Origin: Dehalococcoides sp. JdFR-54
GTDB taxonomy: Bacteria > Chloroflexota > Dehalococcoidia > JdFR-54
Assembly (NCBI GenBank): GCA_002011475.1
Contig: MTNP01000049.1
Span: 48,884-112,883, forward strand
Direction: 5' to 3'
Length of the DNA: 64,000 nt
In this document: piece after piece, positions 47,721 through 56,676 of the stretch
Position numbering within the stretch: position 1 is the first letter of the stretch
How the letters are laid out: every line of letters begins with the position of its first letter
The notes under the pieces: generated by a model
Database searches by the model: none
Told to the model about the DNA's origin: nothing
What the model saw: only the letters and a program-made list of their open reading frames with translations
Program-made: the position numbers and the translations under genes

Positions 47721-49334
47721 ATGAAGGTAGCGATTTATGCCAGGGTATCGTCGGAGAGGCAAGATATTGACCTCTCCATCTCGGCGCAACTTAAGGCGCT
47801 GAGGGAATACGCCTCACGCAATGACCATACTGTGGTCAAGGAGTATATTGACGAGGCAGAGAGTGGGAGATCCATTGACAGGCCAGGCTTCAAGCAGATG
47901 ATAACCACCGCTCGGCAGAAGAACCCGCCCTTCGAGGCTATCCTGGTATGGAAGCTCTCCAGGTTTGCTCGAAACAGAGAGGACTCCATCATTTACAAGT
48001 CCCTGCTCCGAAAGCAAGGCATCCAAGTGATTTCCATCAATGAGCCGCTGGAGGACACTCCATCAGGGAGGCTCCTTGAGGGCATCATCGAAGTCATAGA
48101 TGAGTTCTATTCCGCCAACCTGTCTCAGGATGTGGTGAGGGGTATGAGGGAGAATGCCTCCAGGGGTTTCTATACCGGCGGACATACTCCTTACGGCTAT
48201 CGAAGGGTGAAAGTGCGCGACAGAGATACCGAGAGGAGCAAGCTTGAGCCTGACCCAGTAACAGCCCCGGTGGTGGAGAGGATATTTAGAGAGTGCTTAT
48301 CAGGACAGGGGCTCAAGGAGATCGCCAAGGGGCTTAACCGTGATGGGCTGACCACCCGAACCGGCAAGAAGTGGGGCACCACTTCGGTGCACAACGTTCT
48401 CCGTAATGAGGCTTATGCTGGAGTGTTGGTCTGGGATAGGCGAAGGAAGAGGCGGATCAGCGCCAGCGATGGTCTACCACCTGTTCGTGTTGAGGATGCC
48501 TGGCCTGCCATCGTTGATCGAGATACCTTCGACTAAGCTCAGACAAAGCTAGCTGACCGAGCTCCGAGGGTAACCCACCCTAGGATAGTGCATAGCGAAT
48601 ACATCCTCAGCGGAATGATCCGGTGCAAGGAATGCGGCACAGCCATGATAGGTCATGCCGTGAAGTCGGGAAAGTTCTTCTACTACATGTGTGGCAATGC
48701 CCGCAGAAGGGGGCGGGATCTATGTAAGACGCCACTGCTGCCCAAGGATAAGATAGAGAGGTTCGTTATTGACCGAATCAAGCGATATATCCTCACCGAG
48801 GAGAACCTGGAGGAGCTGGTGAAACTGACTAACGAGGAGCTAGCCCAGACTTGCGATGAAGAGAGGGAGAGGCTTGAGCTTATCCAAGCCCAGATAGCCG
48901 ATGTCGATAGCAGGCTGGGGAAGCTCTACGACGCCCTGGAGACGGGGGAGTTTAAGAGTGGAGAACTAGCGCCAAGGATTAAGGCTCTCTTTGCAAAGAA
49001 GGAGGAACTCCAGCAGGTAAAGGCAGAGGCTGAGGAGGCGCTGCGTTACCGAACCATTGAGCTTGCCGACCCCGGTGTCGTCAGAGCATACGTGAAAGAC
49101 CTGAAGGGGCTGCTTGAGGAATCTGAGATAGTAGAGCAGAAGGCATTTCTCAAGTCCTTTGTGGAGAAAATCGAGGTCGGAGACTCTGAGGTAAAGGTTA
49201 TTTATACTATCCCGATGCTGCCTAATAGCTCACCTACAGAGGCGATAGGAGTTTTACCTTTTATACAGAATGGCTCCCCGACGTGGATTCGAACCACGAA
49301 CCTAGCGGTTAACAGCCGCCCGCTCTACCATTGA
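47721..49334 (+). pseudogene. Large serine recombinase, interrupted by an in-frame TAA
   Basis: ATG 47721 with AAGGGGG upstream. The resolvase domain has YARVSSERQD (nucleophile Ser) and KLSRFARNREDS; the recombinase domain follows (TPYGYRRV, RIFRECLSGQGLKEIAKGLNRDGL). At 48534 a TAA interrupts the frame where relatives read a Lys, Arg or Gln; the same frame then continues (AQTKLADRAPRVTHPRIVHSEYILSG, CKECGTAM, GKFFYYMCG) through the zinc ribbon and coiled-coil to 49334. The last 20 codons read antisense through tRNA-Asn, so the gene's present 3' end was supplied by the integration site. Excision is probably lost unless the stop is read through. Confidence 0.85.
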
Positions 49335-49345
49335 GCTATCGGGGA
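49271..49345 (-). tRNA. tRNA-Asn (anticodon GTT)
   Basis: Clover-leaf complete with encoded CCA (49271-49273) and the loop CTGTTAACC carrying GTT. It forms the right end of the prophage, with the recombinase gene running into it. Serves as the integration target by position. Confidence 0.95.
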
Positions 49346-49362
49346 ATGAGGTAACCACCTAA

Positions 49363-49392
49363 ATTATAACCCCTGGCCCCCTTGCATGACAA
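49363..49392 (-). promoter_or_regulatory. Promoter of tRNA-Asn
   Basis: On the minus strand TTGTCA (49392-49387), 18-base spacer, TATAAT (49368-49363), 17 bases before the tRNA 5' end. Confidence 0.7.
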
Positions 49393-49443
49393 GGACTGCC
49401 CCCACCACAACATTTAGATGGTCGCCAGAAAGGGCAGCCCGCC

Positions 49444-50556
49444 TCAGTCCTTCATCAGGCTCGGCGGCGACAGCTTGCGATACTCATTCTGGCAGGGTGG
49501 CCCCTCGGTCATGTAGAGGGCCCGCTCCTCCAGGTCCATTATTACCGAGGACAGCGTGGCTAGCTGCCTTGGCTCCTCATCTCGGGCATCCGCGTGGCGG
49601 CAGATGGAGTTAGGATAGCTGAAGTGATCTTTGAACATCCTCTGGAAGCTGTCAACATCGATGTGGCCTTTGTCCAATTCCATGAGGCGACGCGCCCGGT
49701 GGATGCGGAATAGGGTGTCGGGGATGGCTGGCTTGAAGGTGTCGATGAGATCTTCTCGGTTGGTGAAGGCCACGAAGTGATTGCTATGGGCCAGGATGCC
49801 TCCTTCCTCATAAAGGAAACCCACGTCCTCGGGAGTAACCTCCAGATCAATGACCTCGCCATCCCGGTGGGCGATGAGAAGGTTGCCCGAAACAGTGGCC
49901 TTAGTCCCCAGGACCGCCTTTAGAGCCCGGCTGAAGCTGTCGGCATTGAGGATGCCCCTCATCATTATGAGAAAGGGCGTCCTGGGGTCGAATCTATCCC
50001 GATTGGATACCAGGCCGTTGACACACACCCCTACCCCCGCTGAATTCATGCCCTTGAATCCGATGATGCCGGCTTCGGTTTGGGTGACGAGGTTGGGCTT
50101 GGTCTCCTGCTCCACCTCCAAGATTATGCTCAGCCCCTGAAACCTGGGCTTATAGTCCCAGTTCTGTCCCAGGAGGGTGTGGCCATCTTTGGTCACCTGG
50201 GGCAGGGCAGCCACAGAGGTGCAGCCATCGCTCCCATGTTGAGGGGACAAGCTTTGCGCCCAGACCAGCTCATACCTGGCATTCAGGGCGATAATTTCCT
50301 CAAGGGACAAGTCAGCCCCCCTGGCCACCCCCTCCAGCTCCTCCAAGATATCAGCGTCATATTCCCCGATGACCGGGACAAATTTACGGCACCGCTCCAG
50401 AACCTCAGGGCGTTTGGCCCCCCACAGGGCACCCCACAGGTCGAAATAAAGGTCCACATTTCTGCGTATTTGCTCCCGGGCCTGGGAGCCGTGTTGTAGT
50501 CCACAGTCGAAGGGCTTGCCCTTGACTGAGACCACAGGGAATAGCTTCAAAGCCAT
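49444..50556 (-). CDS. C45-family autoproteolytic acyltransferase/hydrolase
   Basis: 370 residues. FDCGLQHGSQAREQIRRN at the start and DGCTSVAALPQVTKDGHTLLGQNWDY near residue 107 (Cys as the Ntn nucleophile after self-cleavage) are the AAT/C45 signature; NSAGVGVCVNGL and LIAHRDGEVIDLEVTPEDVGFLYEEGGILAHSNHF follow. Family members hydrolyse or transfer acyl groups from amides. The ATG has GGAGGTAA about ten bases upstream. First host gene beyond the prophage. Confidence 0.88.
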   Translation of the reverse strand: MALKLFPVVSVKGKPFDCGLQHGSQAREQIRRNVDLYFDLWGALWGAKRPEVLERCRKFVPVIGEYDADILEELEGVARGADLSLEEIIALNARYELVWAQSLSPQHGSDGCTSVAALPQVTKDGHTLLGQNWDYKPRFQGLSIILEVEQETKPNLVTQTEAGIIGFKGMNSAGVGVCVNGLVSNRDRFDPRTPFLIMMRGILNADSFSRALKAVLGTKATVSGNLLIAHRDGEVIDLEVTPEDVGFLYEEGGILAHSNHFVAFTNREDLIDTFKPAIPDTLFRIHRARRLMELDKGHIDVDSFQRMFKDHFSYPNSICRHADARDEEPRQLATLSSVIMDLEERALYMTEGPPCQNEYRKLSPPSLMKD

Positions 50557-50600
50557 CGATTACCTCCATATTTGTTTATAACAATTGCCAAGAAGTTTGC

Positions 50601-50674
50601 TGGCTGCCGGGCCAGGATTCGAACCTGGGCCGAGGGATCCAAAGTCCCTTGTGCTACCGCTACACTACCCGGCA
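50601..50674 (-). tRNA. tRNA-Gln (anticodon TTG)
   Basis: Complete clover-leaf on the minus strand, anticodon loop CTTTGGA with TTG, CCA encoded at 50601-50603. Part of a cluster with Leu, Gly and Phe tRNAs. Confidence 0.93.
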
Positions 50675-50683
50675 CCACTTACT

Positions 50684-50710
50684 CCTCACAAAATCTTCGA
50701 TTTTGTGAGG
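50684..50710. terminator. 12-bp hairpin between tRNA genes
   Basis: CCTCACAAAATC pairs perfectly with GATTTTGTGAGG around TTC. It lies between tRNA-Leu and tRNA-Gln, so it may end the tRNA-Leu transcript or act as a processing site; no U-tract is present. Confidence 0.45.
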
Positions 50711-50725
50711 GCCCCATTCTGCTTC

Positions 50726-50813
50726 TGGTGCCGAAGGTCGGATTCGAACCGACACGGGAGTTGCCCCCCAACGGTTTTTGAGACCGTCGCGTCTGCCATT
50801 CCGCCACTTCGGC
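50726..50813 (-). tRNA. tRNA-Leu (anticodon CAA)
   Basis: Minus strand, long variable arm of class II, anticodon loop CTCAAAA with CAA, encoded CCA. Confidence 0.93.
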
Positions 50814-50815
50814 CC

Positions 50816-50890
<75 letters not shown>

Positions 50891-50938
50891 CCTTTTCCAC
50901 GGGCTTGTCACTGCTTGAATAAATGCCCAACTAGATTT

Positions 50939-51015
<77 letters not shown>

Positions 51016-51077
51016 CCACGCCCTATTCTATAGCCCAAATCGGCCCACTGTCAAGCTCGCCTTTATGGCGGCGACGG

Positions 51078-51106
51078 TTGCCCCACCACCTTTATTGTAG
51101 TATAAT
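51078..51106 (+). promoter_or_regulatory. Promoter of the DRTGG-type gene
   Basis: TTGCCC (51078-51083), 17-base spacer, TATAAT (51101-51106), 38 bases before the ATG at 51145. Confidence 0.65.
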
Positions 51107-51144
51107 GCCCCACCGGGTCCCAGACCTAGCAGACAAGGGGAGCC

Positions 51145-52179
51145 ATGAAAGCGCTATATGTGACCTCGTTAGGGGAGGCGACAGGGAAAAGCGCCTTGTG
51201 CGCTGGCATCGGTCACTACCTGAGGGGCCAGGGTCGCCAGGTTGGCTACCTCAAGCCAGTGGCTGTAGCCTCAGAGGCGGCCGGTGCCGCCCAAGACGCC
51301 GCCTTCTTCATCAAGATCTTTCAGCTCGACGAACCCCCTGACAAGCTATGTCCCCTGAGCCTCGAGGAGCTGGGCACGGCCCTCGCCCACCCTGAAAGCC
51401 AGGCCCCCCGAAAACTTATGTCAAGTTATTCAGAGGTCGCCGTGGATAAAGATACCGTGCTGCTGGAGGGGCTGGGGGGATTGCTGACGGATGGGCAACG
51501 GACTCAGGCAGAAGCCCAGGCCGCCCGGCTGCTGGAGGCCAAGGTGGTGGCCATTCACCGCTATGGCCATGATTTTGATAGGGCCTCAAACCTCCTCACC
51601 AAAGCCTTTGGCGACTCCCTCCTAGGGGTGGTCATCAATATGGTGCCCCCTCCTAAGCTGGAGGTGGTGCGTGACTCAGAGCCGGCGCGCTGGGAAACCA
51701 AGGGGATCAAACTATTGGGCGCGCTCCCCCAGGACCGGCGCCTGATGACCATATCCTGTGCCGAGCTTGCCCACGAACTCGAGGGAGAGGTTCTGAACCC
51801 CACCGAGAAGTTGGAGGGGTTGGTCGAGAATGTGATGGTGGGTGCCTTCACCGTGGACCCCGGCCCCCTTTATTACGGGCGCAAGGGCAATAAAGCGGTC
51901 ATCGCCCCACTGCACCGCGCCGATATGCAGATGGCCGCCCTAGATACCCCCACCCACTGCCTCATCCTCAGTGGTCAGGGCCAGCCCACGGGGATGACCC
52001 TGAGCCGGGCCCAGGATGCCGGAGTGCCCCTAATCCTGACCGAGCGGGACACCCTCTCCATCATAAACGTCATCGAGCAAAACCTGAGCCGGGCCCGCTT
52101 CCGACAGGAAGCAAAGCTGGAGCCCATGGCCAAGCTGCTAGAGGAGAGCTTGGATCTTGCCGCACTGGGGTGGGGCTAG
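51145..52179 (+). CDS. DRTGG-domain phosphotransacetylase-like / P-loop protein
   Basis: 344 residues. Begins ALYVTSLGEATGKSALCAGIGHYL, a dethiobiotin-synthetase-like P-loop (GEATGKS), with GYLKPVA next; LLEGLGGL is the Walker B-like site. The second half, after LEGLVENVMVGAFTVDPGPLYYGRKGNKAVIAP, is a DRTGG domain as in the N-terminal part of bacterial phosphate acetyltransferases. No acetyltransferase catalytic domain follows, so it is likely regulatory or an unknown ligase. Confidence 0.8.
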   Translation: MKALYVTSLGEATGKSALCAGIGHYLRGQGRQVGYLKPVAVASEAAGAAQDAAFFIKIFQLDEPPDKLCPLSLEELGTALAHPESQAPRKLMSSYSEVAVDKDTVLLEGLGGLLTDGQRTQAEAQAARLLEAKVVAIHRYGHDFDRASNLLTKAFGDSLLGVVINMVPPPKLEVVRDSEPARWETKGIKLLGALPQDRRLMTISCAELAHELEGEVLNPTEKLEGLVENVMVGAFTVDPGPLYYGRKGNKAVIAPLHRADMQMAALDTPTHCLILSGQGQPTGMTLSRAQDAGVPLILTERDTLSIINVIEQNLSRARFRQEAKLEPMAKLLEESLDLAALGWG

Positions 52180-52892
52180 GGCGGTTCTTGGAGCAGCCTC
52201 GCCGCCTCCCTTGTCCTGCCAAGCTCGGCCAGGGCCAGCCCCATATTTAGCCGGGCTTGATTGTGCTTGAGGTTGAGCCTCAGGGCCTTCTGATAGAGCT
52301 TTACGGCATCCCCAAAGCGGCGGCTCTCAAAGAAGAGGTTGCCCCGACTGTGGTATATATCCGCCAGGAGACCGGCCTCATCCCACTCCACCCGCAGCGG
52401 ATTGCCCAGGTGTCCCTTATAATCGAAGCCATCGGGCAAGATGTGCTCTATATCGATGGCCACCTCACCGGCCCGATACGAGGAAAACACATGGGGTTGT
52501 CCATCGAAGGCCACCTCCAGGTAGACGGCCTTCATCCTCAACCCCAATCGCTGGGCCAGGCAGTTATAGAGAAGGGTGAGCCCAAGGCAATTGCCCACCT
52601 CCAGGACATCGGGGGCGAGCTGGGCCCGGAGCACGTCGCCGAGGCGGAAGTTGCCCCCCTGGCGATATCGCCTCGGCTTAGTCCGCCACAGCCAATTGAA
52701 CAGTTCCCTCAACCTGGTGACATCATCCCCCGGCGAGATCTCCTCGGCTATCTGCCGCCGAAGCCCGTCGAAGAGACTGAGGCAGTCCTCCAGCTCCGCC
52801 CTCGTGGCCACCCCAGAGGCGATGAATGCCGCCTCGGCCAGGTCGGAGACCTCGCCCTGAAACAGGCGCTTTTCCAGATGCCGTGCTGTCAT
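52176..52892 (-). CDS. SirB1-type transglutaminase-like protein with TPR tail
   Basis: 238 residues from ATG 52892. LFDGLRRQIAEEI, LGDVLRAQ and EVGNCLGLTLLYNCLAQRLGL (Cys of the transglutaminase-like core), YLEVAFDGQPHVFS and AIDIEHILPDGFD are SirB1 landmarks. The last 70 residues hold TPR-like repeats (SRGNLFFESRRFGDAVKLYQKALRL, NQARLNMGLALAELGRTREAARLL). Convergent with the DRTGG gene (stops overlap by 4 bases). Role unclear. Confidence 0.78.
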   Translation of the reverse strand: MTARHLEKRLFQGEVSDLAEAAFIASGVATRAELEDCLSLFDGLRRQIAEEISPGDDVTRLRELFNWLWRTKPRRYRQGGNFRLGDVLRAQLAPDVLEVGNCLGLTLLYNCLAQRLGLRMKAVYLEVAFDGQPHVFSSYRAGEVAIDIEHILPDGFDYKGHLGNPLRVEWDEAGLLADIYHSRGNLFFESRRFGDAVKLYQKALRLNLKHNQARLNMGLALAELGRTREAARLLQEPP

Positions 52893-52929
52893 TCTCACCG
52901 CCACGACCAGGCTAAGCCCATTATACCGC

Positions 52930-52959
52930 TTAGACGCCCCACTCAAAAAGGGATATAAT
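52930..52959 (+). promoter_or_regulatory. Promoter of the PcrA gene
   Basis: TTAGAC (52930-52935), 18-base spacer, TATAAT (52954-52959); the ATG at 52971 is only 11 bases further, so the mRNA would have almost no leader. Confidence 0.55.
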
Positions 52960-52970
52960 GACTGAGGATT

Positions 52971-55115
52971 ATGGATATCTTGGAAGGACTCAACCCTGCC
53001 CAGAGACAGGCGGTGGAGACCCCGGAGGGTCCTCTCCTCATCCTGGCCGGCCCCGGCAGCGGCAAGACCAAGGTCATCACCCATCGCGTCGCCTACCTCA
53101 TCAAGGCCTGGGGCATCAGCCCTTACCGGATTATGGCCGTGACCTTCACCAACAAAGCTGCCAACGAGATGAGGGAGCGGCTCCACCAACTCCTGGGCCA
53201 GCGGGCCGAGGAGCTCACCCTGGGCACCTTCCACGCCATCTGTGCCCGTTTCCTGCGCCGCGATGGACAGGAGATCGGCATCGACCCCCACTTCGTCATC
53301 TACGACGAGGAAGACCAGCTCAACCTCCTCAAGCGTGCCCTGCAAGACCTGGACCTAGACCCCAGGTATTACAACCCGAAGGCGTTGGGCTCGGCCATCA
53401 GAGCTGCCAAGGCCCGCTTAATAGGGCCCGAGGATTATGCCAGGCAGGTGACCAGCTATCGGGATGAGGTGGTGCGCCGGGTCTACGGGCGCTACCAGGA
53501 GCTTCTTGCCCAGAGCCGGGCCCTGGACTTCGACGACCTCCTGATGGAGGCGGTGCGCCTTCTCCGCCAGCCCAGGGTGCTTGCCAAATACCAGTCTCGC
53601 TACCTCCATGTCCTCATCGACGAGTTCCAGGATACCAACATCGCCCAGTATGTGCTGGCCAAGCAACTGGCGGGCCAGCACCGCAACATCTGCGTGGTGG
53701 GCGACCCCGACCAGTCCATTTATTCGTGGCGCTTTGCCGACCTGCGCAACATCCTCAACTTCGAGAAGGACTACCCCGATGCCAGGATAGCCTTGCTGGA
53801 GCAGAATTACCGCTCCAGCAAGGCTATCCTGGAGCTGGCCAGCCACATCATTGCCGCCAACAAGGAGCGCAAGCCCAAGGGATTGTGGACAGAGAACGAG
53901 GTCGGCCTGCCCCCCACCGTGGCCGAGGTCTATGACGAGCAGGAGGAGGCCCAATTCGTGGCCCGCCAGGTGGAAAGCCTGGCCCGAGAGGGCTTCGCCC
54001 CCGGCGATTGCGCCGTGATGTATCGCACCAACGCCCAATCCCGGGTGCTAGAGGAGACCTTTGTCCGCTACGGGCTGCCCTACAAGCTGGTGGGGGGCAC
54101 CCGCTTCTACGAGCGCCGTGAGGTCAAGGATGTCATCGCCTACCTGAGGCTCATCGTCAACCCCGATGATAATATCAGCCTGCTGCGGGTGATCAACACC
54201 CCACCCCGGGGCATCGGCCAGCGCACTGTGGCCGAGCTCTCCCGTTGGGCCCAGGCTAGGGAGCTATCCCTTTACCAGGCCCTGAAGCAACTGGCAGAGG
54301 GCGAGCGGGACAGCGGCCCCTTCACCGCCCGCACCAGGCACGACCTCAACTCCTTCCTCAGCCTGGTGGAGGGGCTGGCCGCCCAGGGCCAGGAACTCCA
54401 TCTCCACGACCTGATCCAGGTGGTGCTGGAGCGCTCGGGCTACAAGGAATATATCCTGAATGAGCCCGACGGCGAGGATCGCTGGGATAATGTCCTGGAG
54501 CTGTGCACCCTGGCCCAGGAATATCAGCACCTGGAGCCGGGGGAGGGCCTGACCTCCTTTCTGGAGGGGGTAACCCTGGTGTCCGACGTGGATAGCCTGG
54601 ACGAGAAGGTAAATGCAGTTACCCTCATCACCCTGCACCAGGCCAAGGGGCTGGAGTTCCCGGTGGTGTTCATCGTGGGGCTGGAGGAGGGGGTGCTCCC
54701 CCACATCCGCTCCTTCGATGACCCGGCCCAGATGGAGGAGGAGCGCCGCCTCTGCTATGTGGGGGTCACCCGGGCCAAGCGGCGCCTCTTCCTGGTTCGG
54801 GCCTTGCGCCGCAGCCTGGCCGGCTTGAGCGGGGCCAATCCCCCCTCCCGTTTTCTGCTGGACATCCCGCCCTCCCTGGTCAGCAGCGCCCCCTCCGGAC
54901 TGGGCGTCCCAGAGCCCAAGGTCCTCACCCCTGCCCCAGCCCCCTCCCTGCCCCATATCAGGGCCGGCGACCGGGTGCGGCACGCCAAGTTCGGCGAGGG
55001 GGTGGTGGTGAGCTGCCAGCCCAGCCGCGATGACCAGGAGGTCACCGTGGCCTTCGCCGAAGCCGGGGTCAGGAAGCTGCTCCTGAGCCTGGCCCCGCTG
55101 GAGAAGCTGGGGTGA
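52971..55115 (+). CDS. pcrA: ATP-dependent DNA helicase PcrA/UvrD
   Basis: 714 residues. LNPAQRQAVETPEGPLLILAGPGSGKTKVI (motif I), VTFTNKAANEMRERL, LGTFHAICARFLRRDG, HVLIDEFQDTN (II), VVGDPDQSIYSWR (III), LEQNYRSSKAIL (IV), LITLHQAKGLEFPVVFIVGLEEG (V) and ERRLCYVGVTRAKRRLFL (VI) are all intact. The C-terminus has a Tudor-like fold GDRVRHAKFGEGVVVS as in PcrA. 3'-5' helicase of repair and replication restart. Confidence 0.97.
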   Translation: MDILEGLNPAQRQAVETPEGPLLILAGPGSGKTKVITHRVAYLIKAWGISPYRIMAVTFTNKAANEMRERLHQLLGQRAEELTLGTFHAICARFLRRDGQEIGIDPHFVIYDEEDQLNLLKRALQDLDLDPRYYNPKALGSAIRAAKARLIGPEDYARQVTSYRDEVVRRVYGRYQELLAQSRALDFDDLLMEAVRLLRQPRVLAKYQSRYLHVLIDEFQDTNIAQYVLAKQLAGQHRNICVVGDPDQSIYSWRFADLRNILNFEKDYPDARIALLEQNYRSSKAILELASHIIAANKERKPKGLWTENEVGLPPTVAEVYDEQEEAQFVARQVESLAREGFAPGDCAVMYRTNAQSRVLEETFVRYGLPYKLVGGTRFYERREVKDVIAYLRLIVNPDDNISLLRVINTPPRGIGQRTVAELSRWAQARELSLYQALKQLAEGERDSGPFTARTRHDLNSFLSLVEGLAAQGQELHLHDLIQVVLERSGYKEYILNEPDGEDRWDNVLELCTLAQEYQHLEPGEGLTSFLEGVTLVSDVDSLDEKVNAVTLITLHQAKGLEFPVVFIVGLEEGVLPHIRSFDDPAQMEEERRLCYVGVTRAKRRLFLVRALRRSLAGLSGANPPSRFLLDIPPSLVSSAPSGLGVPEPKVLTPAPAPSLPHIRAGDRVRHAKFGEGVVVSCQPSRDDQEVTVAFAEAGVRKLLLSLAPLEKLG

Positions 55116-55179
55116 AGGGCCCGAGCCACTATCTGCCACAACAGGCACAAATGCCAACTTCTATAAATCTATCCCTGAA

Positions 55180-55206
55180 TTGACATCCCCGCCCCCCTGT
55201 TATAAG
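55180..55206 (+). promoter_or_regulatory. Promoter candidate of the MaoC pair
   Basis: TTGACA (55180-55185) and TATAAG (55201-55206) with a short 15-base spacer, 35 bases before the GTG at 55242. Confidence 0.4.
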
Positions 55207-55241
55207 CTATCCTCGATTGTTTGCCGCGAAAGGAGAAGCCT

Positions 55242-55700
55242 GTGAGTCAAGCAGAGCCCACTGTTGAATCGGTACGGCGAACGGCAGAGGCCCTGTGCCT
55301 GCCCTACACCGTGGAAATCGAGAGGCGGATGATCAAGAAGTTCGCCGAGGCGGTGGGGGACACCAACCCCCTGTGGACCGATGAGGAGGCCGCCAAGCAC
55401 AGCGAGTATGGCGGCATCATCCTGCCCCCCACCTTCTTCTGCTCCGTCCTCATGGCCGGGATCTCCCTGAGGCTCGACTCCCTGCCCCCCCTGAGCAGCA
55501 GCGTCGATGGCGGCAGCGACTGGCAGTTCTTCCTCCCGGTCAGGCCCGGCGACACCATATCCGTTTCCGCCGAGATAACCGAGGTCAAGGAACGTCAAGG
55601 GAAACTGGGCCGGATGTTCTTCATCTACTGGAGGGCCTACTACCGTAACCAGCGCGGGGAGCTGGTGGCCCAGTCCGATAACACGGTGATATACTACTGA
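55242..55700 (+). CDS. MaoC-like dehydratase, FAS1/HTD N-terminal type
   Basis: 152 residues from GTG 55242 (AAAGGAG eight bases upstream). VEIERRMIKKFAEAVGDTNPLWTDEEAAKHSEYGGIILPPTF is the hot-dog helix pattern; the substrate loop and RPGDTISVSAEITEVKERQGKLGRM follow. Works with the next gene as a two-subunit enoyl hydratase/dehydratase. Stop and next GTG are 19 bases apart. Confidence 0.85.
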   Translation: MSQAEPTVESVRRTAEALCLPYTVEIERRMIKKFAEAVGDTNPLWTDEEAAKHSEYGGIILPPTFFCSVLMAGISLRLDSLPPLSSSVDGGSDWQFFLPVRPGDTISVSAEITEVKERQGKLGRMFFIYWRAYYRNQRGELVAQSDNTVIYY

Positions 55701-55719
55701 CCCAAAGAGAGGACGACCT

Positions 55720-56151
55720 GTGGCAAAGCAACTGTACTACGAGGATGTAGAGGTGGGGATGGAGGTGCCCACCCTGGAGAAGAAAACCAGCAGCCGACAG
55801 TTGGTGATGTGGGCTGGTGCCAGCGAGGACTATAACGAGATCCATTATGATAAGGACTTCGCCCTGGGGCGAGGGCTGCCCGGGGTCATCATTCACGGAC
55901 GACTCAAGGCAGCCTTCCTGGGCCAGCTCATGACCGACTGGATCGGGGAGCGCGGCAAACTCAAGAAGTTAAGCGCCAGCTACCGCAAGATGGATGCCCC
56001 TGGCGACACCCTGGTGTGCAAGGGCAAGGTGACCAAGAAATATATCCAGGACGGGGAGCATTGCCTGGAGTGCGACATCTGGATCGAGAATGCCCAGGGG
56101 GAAAAGACCACTCTTGGCTCAGCGGTGGTGGCCCTGCCCTCCCGGGGCTAG
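55720..56151 (+). CDS. MaoC-like dehydratase, second subunit
   Basis: 143 residues, GTG start. YYEDVEVGMEVPTLEKKTSSRQLVMWAGASEDYNEIHYDKDFAL carries the catalytic Asp and His of MaoC domains (D-x4-H in DYNEIHYD), then GRGLPGVIIHGRL. Pairs with the gene before to form the full hydratase active site. Convergent with the GNAT gene (4-base overlap). Confidence 0.87.
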   Translation: MAKQLYYEDVEVGMEVPTLEKKTSSRQLVMWAGASEDYNEIHYDKDFALGRGLPGVIIHGRLKAAFLGQLMTDWIGERGKLKKLSASYRKMDAPGDTLVCKGKVTKKYIQDGEHCLECDIWIENAQGEKTTLGSAVVALPSRG

Positions 56152-56675
56152 CCCTTCTTTAACCTCTGCCAGTGCCCGCGGTATATCTCCATCACCACGA
56201 AGTTACGGCCCTCCTGGGTCATCTTGCCACAGCGCCTAAAGCCGCACTTCTCGAAGCAGCGCTGGGCCCTGAGATTAGCCTCCAAGGTTCGCAGGTATAC
56301 CCGTTCCAGCCCGGTGGCGGTGAAGATATGCTCCAAGAGTTGGCACACCGCAGCCGTGCCATAGCCCTTGCCCCAATAGGCGCGGTCGCCGATCATTATG
56401 CCCAGCTCCGCCTCCCCGGCCTGGTGGCTCGCCCGGTAGTACATGCAATTGCCGATGTGCTTGCCCCGGGCGGTCTCGATGGCGAAGTACTGGCCTTCTC
56501 CGGAATCGCCGCTCAGCTCCTGGGCATAACAACGGAGGTATTCGGGGAAGGGGAGGGTTAAGGGCTGGGCCGCATCCAAGGAGGCCAGCTCCTCATCCCG
56601 ACGCCATAGGTAGTCATTGATGGCGTCCTTGAGCTGTTTTGGCCTCAACTTCACCGGGGGTGGCATAGGCTCCAC
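56148..56675 (-). CDS. GNAT-family N-acetyltransferase (RimJ/RimL-like)
   Basis: 175 residues. IGNCMYYRASHQAGEAELGIMIGDRAYWGKGYGTAAVCQLLEH holds the acetyl-CoA loop (RAYWGKGYGTAA), and VYLRTLEANLRAQRCFEKCGFRRCGK is the RimJ-type C-terminal signature. Preceded on the same strand by the HEAT-repeat gene whose stop is 1 base away. Confidence 0.88.
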   Translation of the reverse strand: MEPMPPPVKLRPKQLKDAINDYLWRRDEELASLDAAQPLTLPFPEYLRCYAQELSGDSGEGQYFAIETARGKHIGNCMYYRASHQAGEAELGIMIGDRAYWGKGYGTAAVCQLLEHIFTATGLERVYLRTLEANLRAQRCFEKCGFRRCGKMTQEGRNFVVMEIYRGHWQRLKKG

Positions 56676-56676
56676 C

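Noticed and set aside
49271..49345. A tRNA-Asn 3'-end copy marking the left prophage end
   Set aside because: I looked for the tRNA 3' sequence (GATTCGAACC and neighbours) in the first 20 kb and found none; the left end may have been deleted with the tail genes or lie outside the window.
53418..55157. Long antisense open frames on the minus strand opposite pcrA
   Set aside because: They mirror the third-position GC bias of the pcrA gene, have low-complexity Gly/Leu/Gln-rich translations and no ribosome sites.
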